In this document: positions 60,703-64,000 of the stretch, in pieces
Layout of the letters: every line of letters starts with the position of its first letter
How positions within the stretch are numbered: the first letter of the stretch is position 1
Source of the DNA: Georgenia satyanarayanai
GTDB taxonomy: Bacteria > Actinomycetota > Actinomycetes > Actinomycetales > Actinomycetaceae
NCBI RefSeq assembly: GCF_023715365.1
Contig: NZ_JAMBNZ010000003.1
Coordinates: 310,001-374,000, forward strand
Direction: 5' to 3'
Length of the DNA: 64,000 bases
Program-made: the position numbers and the translations under genes
Notes under the pieces: generated by a model
The model's input: the letters and a program-made list of their open reading frames with translations, nothing else
Database searches by the model: none
What the model was told of the DNA's origin: nothing

Positions 60703-61674
60703 ATGGATGACGCCTCCACCGATCCTCACTCCCGCGACGTCGTCGTCATCGGTGCGGGGCCGGCGGGCCTGTCCGCCGCCCTCGTCCTGGGCCGCGCCCG
60801 CCGCTCCGTCACGGTCGTGGACGCCGGCAGTCCGCGCAACGCGTGCTCCGCGGCCCTCCACGGGTTCCTCACCCGGGACGGCGCCGCGCCGGCGGACTTC
60901 CTCGCCGTCGCCCGCCGTGAGGTGAGCGGCTACGGGGTGGAGATCGTCGCGGACGAGGCGAGCGCCGTCGTCGTCGAGGACGCCGCGGGCCCGAGGCTCC
61001 GGGTGAAGCTGGCCGGTGGCCGGCGTCTACGGGCGCGCCGGGTGGTCGTTGCGAGCGGGATCGCCGACGAGCTGCCCGACGTCGCCGGCCTGGCCGAGCG
61101 GTGGGGTTCCGACGTCCTGCACTGTCCCTACTGCCACGGCTACGAGGTGCGTGACCGGCCCCTCGTCGTCCTCGCGGAGAGCACGGAGGGCGCGGTCCAC
61201 CAGGCGCTGCTGCTGCGGCAGTGGTCCCAGGACGTCACCGTCGTCACCCACGACGCCGGCCCCATGGACGACGACGCCGCCACGCTCCTCGCCGCCCGTG
61301 ACGTCCGGGTGGTGCCGAGCAGGGCGCGTGAGCTGGACGACGGCCAGGATGGCACTCTCGCCGTCGTGCTCGACGACGGCACCCGGGTGGCGTGCGGGGC
61401 CGTCTTTATCGCCCCGCGGTTCCGGCTCAACAGCGCCGCGCTCACCGGGCTGGGCGCCCGCACCGTCACGAGCGACATGGGCACCGCCCTCGAGACGGAC
61501 GGCGAGGGCCGCACCTCGGTGCCCGGGGTGTGGGCGGCCGGCAACGTCGTCGACCTGTCCTGCCAGGTGCTCGGCGCCGCCGAGCTTGGCTCACGGGCGG
61601 GGATCGGCATCAATGGCGAGCTCGCGCTGGCCGACGCGCACGCCGCCCGGGAGTCGGCTCAGCGCCGCCAGTAG
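60703..61674 (+). CDS. Thioredoxin-reductase-like FAD-dependent oxidoreductase
   Basis: 323 residues. FAD site VVVIGAGPAGLSAAL (GAGPAGL at 17-23), redox-active CPYC at 141-144, and WAAGNVVDLSCQVLGAAELG near the end for the second FAD motif. The NADPH half (VVLAESTEGAVHQALLL) has a degenerate GGG-type nucleotide loop (AESTEGA), so cofactor use is unclear. Members without a nearby thioredoxin are often used for other disulfides. Its 3' end overlaps the convergent SIP gene by 16 bp. Confidence 0.85.
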   Translation: MDDASTDPHSRDVVVIGAGPAGLSAALVLGRARRSVTVVDAGSPRNACSAALHGFLTRDGAAPADFLAVARREVSGYGVEIVADEASAVVVEDAAGPRLRVKLAGGRRLRARRVVVASGIADELPDVAGLAERWGSDVLHCPYCHGYEVRDRPLVVLAESTEGAVHQALLLRQWSQDVTVVTHDAGPMDDDAATLLAARDVRVVPSRARELDDGQDGTLAVVLDDGTRVACGAVFIAPRFRLNSAALTGLGARTVTSDMGTALETDGEGRTSVPGVWAAGNVVDLSCQVLGAAELGSRAGIGINGELALADAHAARESAQRRQ

Positions 61675-62486
61675 GAGCAGAAGTCCACCCGCGACTTCGG
61701 CAGACCGGCCCCCTGCGCCCAGCGGCGCGCACCGAGCGCGAGCGCCTTCTCACCGACCGCGTAGACGTAGTCGTCCGGCTCCAGCCGCTCCTCACGCAGG
61801 AGGCTGAGGGCCGCGTCCCCGGGCTGGGCGCCGGGCTCGCGCACGGCCCACCGCACCCGGGTGCTGGCGAAGCTCGGCAGCGGGCGGCGGTCCTCGGGAT
61901 GGGCCACCTCGACGATGAACACGGCGCGCTCGTCGTCGGGCAGGGAACGGGCGATCCCCTCCGCCGCGGGCAGCCCGCTCTCGTCGACGACGACGACGGA
62001 CTTCCCGCGGACCGGCTCGGTCGCGTAGAACCTGCCCTGGTCGAGGACGCCGACGACGTCGCCGGGCTTGGCGGCGAGCGCCCAGGCTGCCGCCACACCG
62101 GCGACCTCACCGGTGGCGGGGTCGGTGTGGACGACGAAGTCGATGTCGATCTCCCAGCCGCCCCCGGGCACCGGGCGGGCGGCGCGGACGGTGTAGTTGC
62201 GCACCGAGCCGCGGATCTCAGGGTCGATCCCGGTCCAGCGGCTGTACCAGCCCTCGGGTCCGCCGTCGGGCAGGACGGGAAGCTCGTGACCGGGGGCGGC
62301 GAGGAAGAGCCGCAGCCACTGGTCGTAGCCCATGGGCACGAAGGTGCGGTCCAGGGTGTCGTCGGCGCCGATGAGGACGACGCGCACGAAGCTCGGGCAC
62401 ACGCGCTCGGTGCGCACGACGCGGGCGTAGGTGGCGCGGGCGGAGGCCGGACGGACGGCCTTGGTCCGCTGGAGCACCTGGGTCAT
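61659..62486 (-). CDS. Siderophore-interacting protein (ferric-siderophore reductase)
   Basis: 275 residues, SIP/ViuB family. FAD site in RNYTVRAARPVPGG, IDIDFVVHTDPATGEVAGVAAAWALAAKPGD in the domain joint, and VVVVDESGLPAAEGIARSL opening the NADPH domain; ends YWRR, with W close to the flavin. It releases iron from siderophores by reduction in the cytoplasm. ATG 62486 overlaps the binding-protein gene by 4 bp, so both come from the iron-box promoter. Confidence 0.9.
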   Translation of the reverse strand: MTQVLQRTKAVRPASARATYARVVRTERVCPSFVRVVLIGADDTLDRTFVPMGYDQWLRLFLAAPGHELPVLPDGGPEGWYSRWTGIDPEIRGSVRNYTVRAARPVPGGGWEIDIDFVVHTDPATGEVAGVAAAWALAAKPGDVVGVLDQGRFYATEPVRGKSVVVVDESGLPAAEGIARSLPDDERAVFIVEVAHPEDRRPLPSFASTRVRWAVREPGAQPGDAALSLLREERLEPDDYVYAVGEKALALGARRWAQGAGLPKSRVDFCSYWRR

Positions 62487-63487
62487 GTGAGCGCCTCCTC
62501 GAGCATGGGCACGATCTGCTCGATCGCGTACTGCTGGGACAGGACCGTGCCGAGGGAGTAGGCCGAGGCGAGGTCCCCGTCGATGACGACGGCGCGGCCG
62601 TCCGCCACGGCGGGGAGCTGCTGGAACATCGGGTCCTCGGTGATCTCGCTCGTCTCGATGAAGATGGGGAAGGCGACGACGAGGTCTGCGTCCAGGGCGT
62701 CGAGGCGCTCGGCCGACAGGGAGACGGAGAAGCCGGACGCGTCCGCCTCCAGCTCCGCGATCTTCGGGTTCTGCACGAAGCCGAGCTTCTCGAGGAAGTC
62801 CACCCGCTCGCTGCCCTCGACGTTGGCGCCCCAGCCCTCGGACGTGAGGGTGGCCGCGGTGGCGGTCCGCCCCTCCCAGTCGGGGTGGTCGTCGCGGGCC
62901 TGGGCGAAGGTGTCCTCGAGCTCGGTGAGGAGCTGCTCGCCCTCCTCCTGCTTGCCGAGCGCCGCGGCGATCATCTCGAGCTGCTGCTCGGTGGTCGTGA
63001 GGTAGCTCTCGCCGCCCTCGGGCACGCCGATCGTCGGCGCGATCGAGGCGAGGCGGTCGTAGCGGGCCTGGTCGCCCGAGCTCTTGACGTCGAGGATGAG
63101 GTCCGGCTCGAGGGCGGCGATCGCCTCGAAGGAAGGCTCCATGGTCTCGATGATCTCCGGGGCGTCGTCGTACCGGCCCTGCGCCCACGGGCCCACGCCC
63201 TCGCCGCCGAAGCCGAGCCAGTCCGAGGCGCCGACCGGCTGCACGTCCAGGGCCAGCGCCGTCTCGGCGTCCCCCCAGCCGAGCGCGACGACCCGCTGCG
63301 GCGCCTCCTCCACGGTGACGTCCCCGAACGTCGTCTCGACGACGACGGGAAAAGCGCCGTCCGTCGTCGCCGGCTCCGCCTGGTCCTCCGGCTCCTGCGA
63401 GCCGCCGTCGTCCCCGCACGCGGCGAGGGTGAGGGACAGGAGGACCGTCGCGGTCAGGGCTCGCGCGGCAGGGCGGCGTCGGGGCAT
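62483..63487 (-). CDS. Ferric-siderophore ABC transporter substrate-binding lipoprotein
   Basis: 334 residues. Lipobox LAAC with lipidated C24, a Glu/Asp-rich spacer, then a class III binding fold (FepB-type) with PQRVVALGWGDAETALAL, EPDLILDVKSSGDQARYDRLASIAPTI split around residue 115-140, and the C-terminal PMFQQLPAVADGRAVVID. An iron box lies 44 bp before ATG 63487. A divergent FecCD permease is visible on the right edge, so this is one importer. Confidence 0.92.
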   Translation of the reverse strand: MPRRRPAARALTATVLLSLTLAACGDDGGSQEPEDQAEPATTDGAFPVVVETTFGDVTVEEAPQRVVALGWGDAETALALDVQPVGASDWLGFGGEGVGPWAQGRYDDAPEIIETMEPSFEAIAALEPDLILDVKSSGDQARYDRLASIAPTIGVPEGGESYLTTTEQQLEMIAAALGKQEEGEQLLTELEDTFAQARDDHPDWEGRTATAATLTSEGWGANVEGSERVDFLEKLGFVQNPKIAELEADASGFSVSLSAERLDALDADLVVAFPIFIETSEITEDPMFQQLPAVADGRAVVIDGDLASAYSLGTVLSQQYAIEQIVPMLEEALT

Positions 63488-63530
63488 GGTGGCCTCTCGG
63501 AGGAAGTCGCCCGGTGGTCCACCGGGCACG

Positions 63531-63549
63531 TAGGTGAGGCTAACCTAAG
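63531..63549. promoter_or_regulatory. IdeR/DtxR iron box in the divergent promoter
   Basis: The minus strand reads TTAGGTTAGCCTCACCTA, close to the consensus TTAGGTTAGSCTAACCTAA. It lies between the minus-strand binding-protein gene and the plus-strand permease gene, so iron-loaded repressor would shut both. Confidence 0.92.
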
Positions 63550-63554
63550 TACTC

Positions 63555-64000
63555 GTGCGGACCTTGGTCAAGAGCCCGGCAGCGCAGGACCCCGGTCGGG
63601 CCCGGCGCGGACGCACCCGCGCCCTGTGGCTGCTCGTTGTCCTCGCGGTCCTCCTGCTGGCTCTCGTGGCGAGCATGGCCGTCGGCTCCCGGGCCATCGC
63701 ACCGGCCGACGTCCTCGGGGCGCTGCTCGGCACCAACCCCGACCCGGTGGAGACGACCGTCGTCCTCGACGGGCGGCTGCCGCGCACCGGGATCGCACTG
63801 GCCGCCGGTGCCGCGCTCGGAGTGGCGGGGGCGCTCATCCAGGCCCTGACCCGCAACCCGCTCGCCGACCCGGGCATCCTCGGCGTCAACGCCGGCGCGG
63901 CCTTCGCCGTCGCGATCGCCGTCGGGGTGCTCGGCGTGACGAGCGTGTGGGGCTACCTGTGGTTCGCCTTCGGCGGTGCCTTTGCGGCGGCGGTGCTCGT
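63555..64000 (+). CDS. FecCD-type iron-siderophore ABC permease, N-terminal part
   Basis: About 148 codons before the window ends. The N-terminus has a helix of about 24 residues (LWLLVVLAVLLLALVASM), then GSRAIAPADVLGALLG, LDGRLPRTGIALAAGAALGV and LTRNPLADPGILGVNAGAAF, the standard BtuC/FecD profile. GTG 63555 starts just after the iron box, 6 bp away, so the mRNA leader must be very short or the true start lies downstream. Confidence 0.9.
   Translation, partial: MRTLVKSPAAQDPGRARRGRTRALWLLVVLAVLLLALVASMAVGSRAIAPADVLGALLGTNPDPVETTVVLDGRLPRTGIALAAGAALGVAGALIQALTRNPLADPGILGVNAGAAFAVAIAVGVLGVTSVWGYLWFAFGGAFAAAVL

Overview
The window is chromosomal DNA of a high-GC actinobacterium. Short overlapping operons, GTG starts, lipobox lipoproteins, an IdeR/DtxR-type iron box, DNRLRE-type Rhs proteins and paired FluC channels all fit Actinobacteria, most likely Micrococcales. 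The genus cannot be fixed from sequence reading alone. The backbone is very GC-rich. The stretch of about 12.1-13.9 kb is visibly less so.

Layout. 0-2.5 kb: tail of a low-molecular-weight tyrosine phosphatase, purB, and a VKOR-family oxidoreductase. 2.5-5.5 kb: copper operon csoR-copZ-copA behind a CsoR operator. 5.6-8.2 kb: methionine ABC transporter metNIQ (minus strand) under a SAM-I riboswitch. 8.4-12.1 kb: insertion-sequence island with a decayed IS30 copy and an IS1380-type element split by an intact IS30. 12.1-20.3 kb: a 2277-residue secreted Rhs/YD-repeat protein whose low-GC C-terminal tip is coupled to a downstream membrane protein, as in polymorphic toxin-immunity modules. 20.7-30 kb: membrane proteins (CPBP, LPG-synthase-like/kinase fusion, DUF2079), two FluC fluoride channels, CopC, a lipoprotein, a PfkB-like protein lacking its catalytic Asp, phosphoglycerate mutase and a CYTH protein. 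30-34 kb: secreted subtilase. 34-43 kb: exporters, an ArsR-like regulator with an apparent operator pair, DedA, GNAT, XRE, a mutarotase, a CDGSH/haem-oxygenase-like pair and a sugar kinase.

43-58 kb is a glycan cluster. Eight plus-strand genes from 45,907 to 56,198 all overlap, seven junctions in a row. They encode a NodU-type carbamoyltransferase, a GT2-GmhB fusion, two GT9 heptosyltransferase-like enzymes, two GT4 enzymes, a GmhA-HldE-kinase-HldE-nucleotidyltransferase fusion and an SDR. The set supplies every enzymatic step from sedoheptulose-7-phosphate to an NDP-heptose (GmhA, HldE kinase, GmhB, HldE transferase) plus transfer and probable carbamoylation. A UDP-glucuronate decarboxylase-like epimerase and a GT2 follow convergently.

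58-64 kb: MFS transporter, LapA-like and SRPBCC proteins, an internally deleted luciferase-like monooxygenase remnant, a thioredoxin-reductase-like flavoprotein, and a siderophore uptake locus (SIP, binding lipoprotein, FecCD permease) around an iron box.

A family of palindromes built on GCCGACAGCCGGATTCCTC and its complement recurs at five places. Three lie just after stop codons, where they look like terminators. Two lie inside genes of the heptose operon, where the DNA encodes EESGSRRE-type peptides in interdomain linkers. This repeat family and the fused heptose enzymes it has entered are the most novel-looking content. The Rhs tip with its candidate immunity protein comes next.
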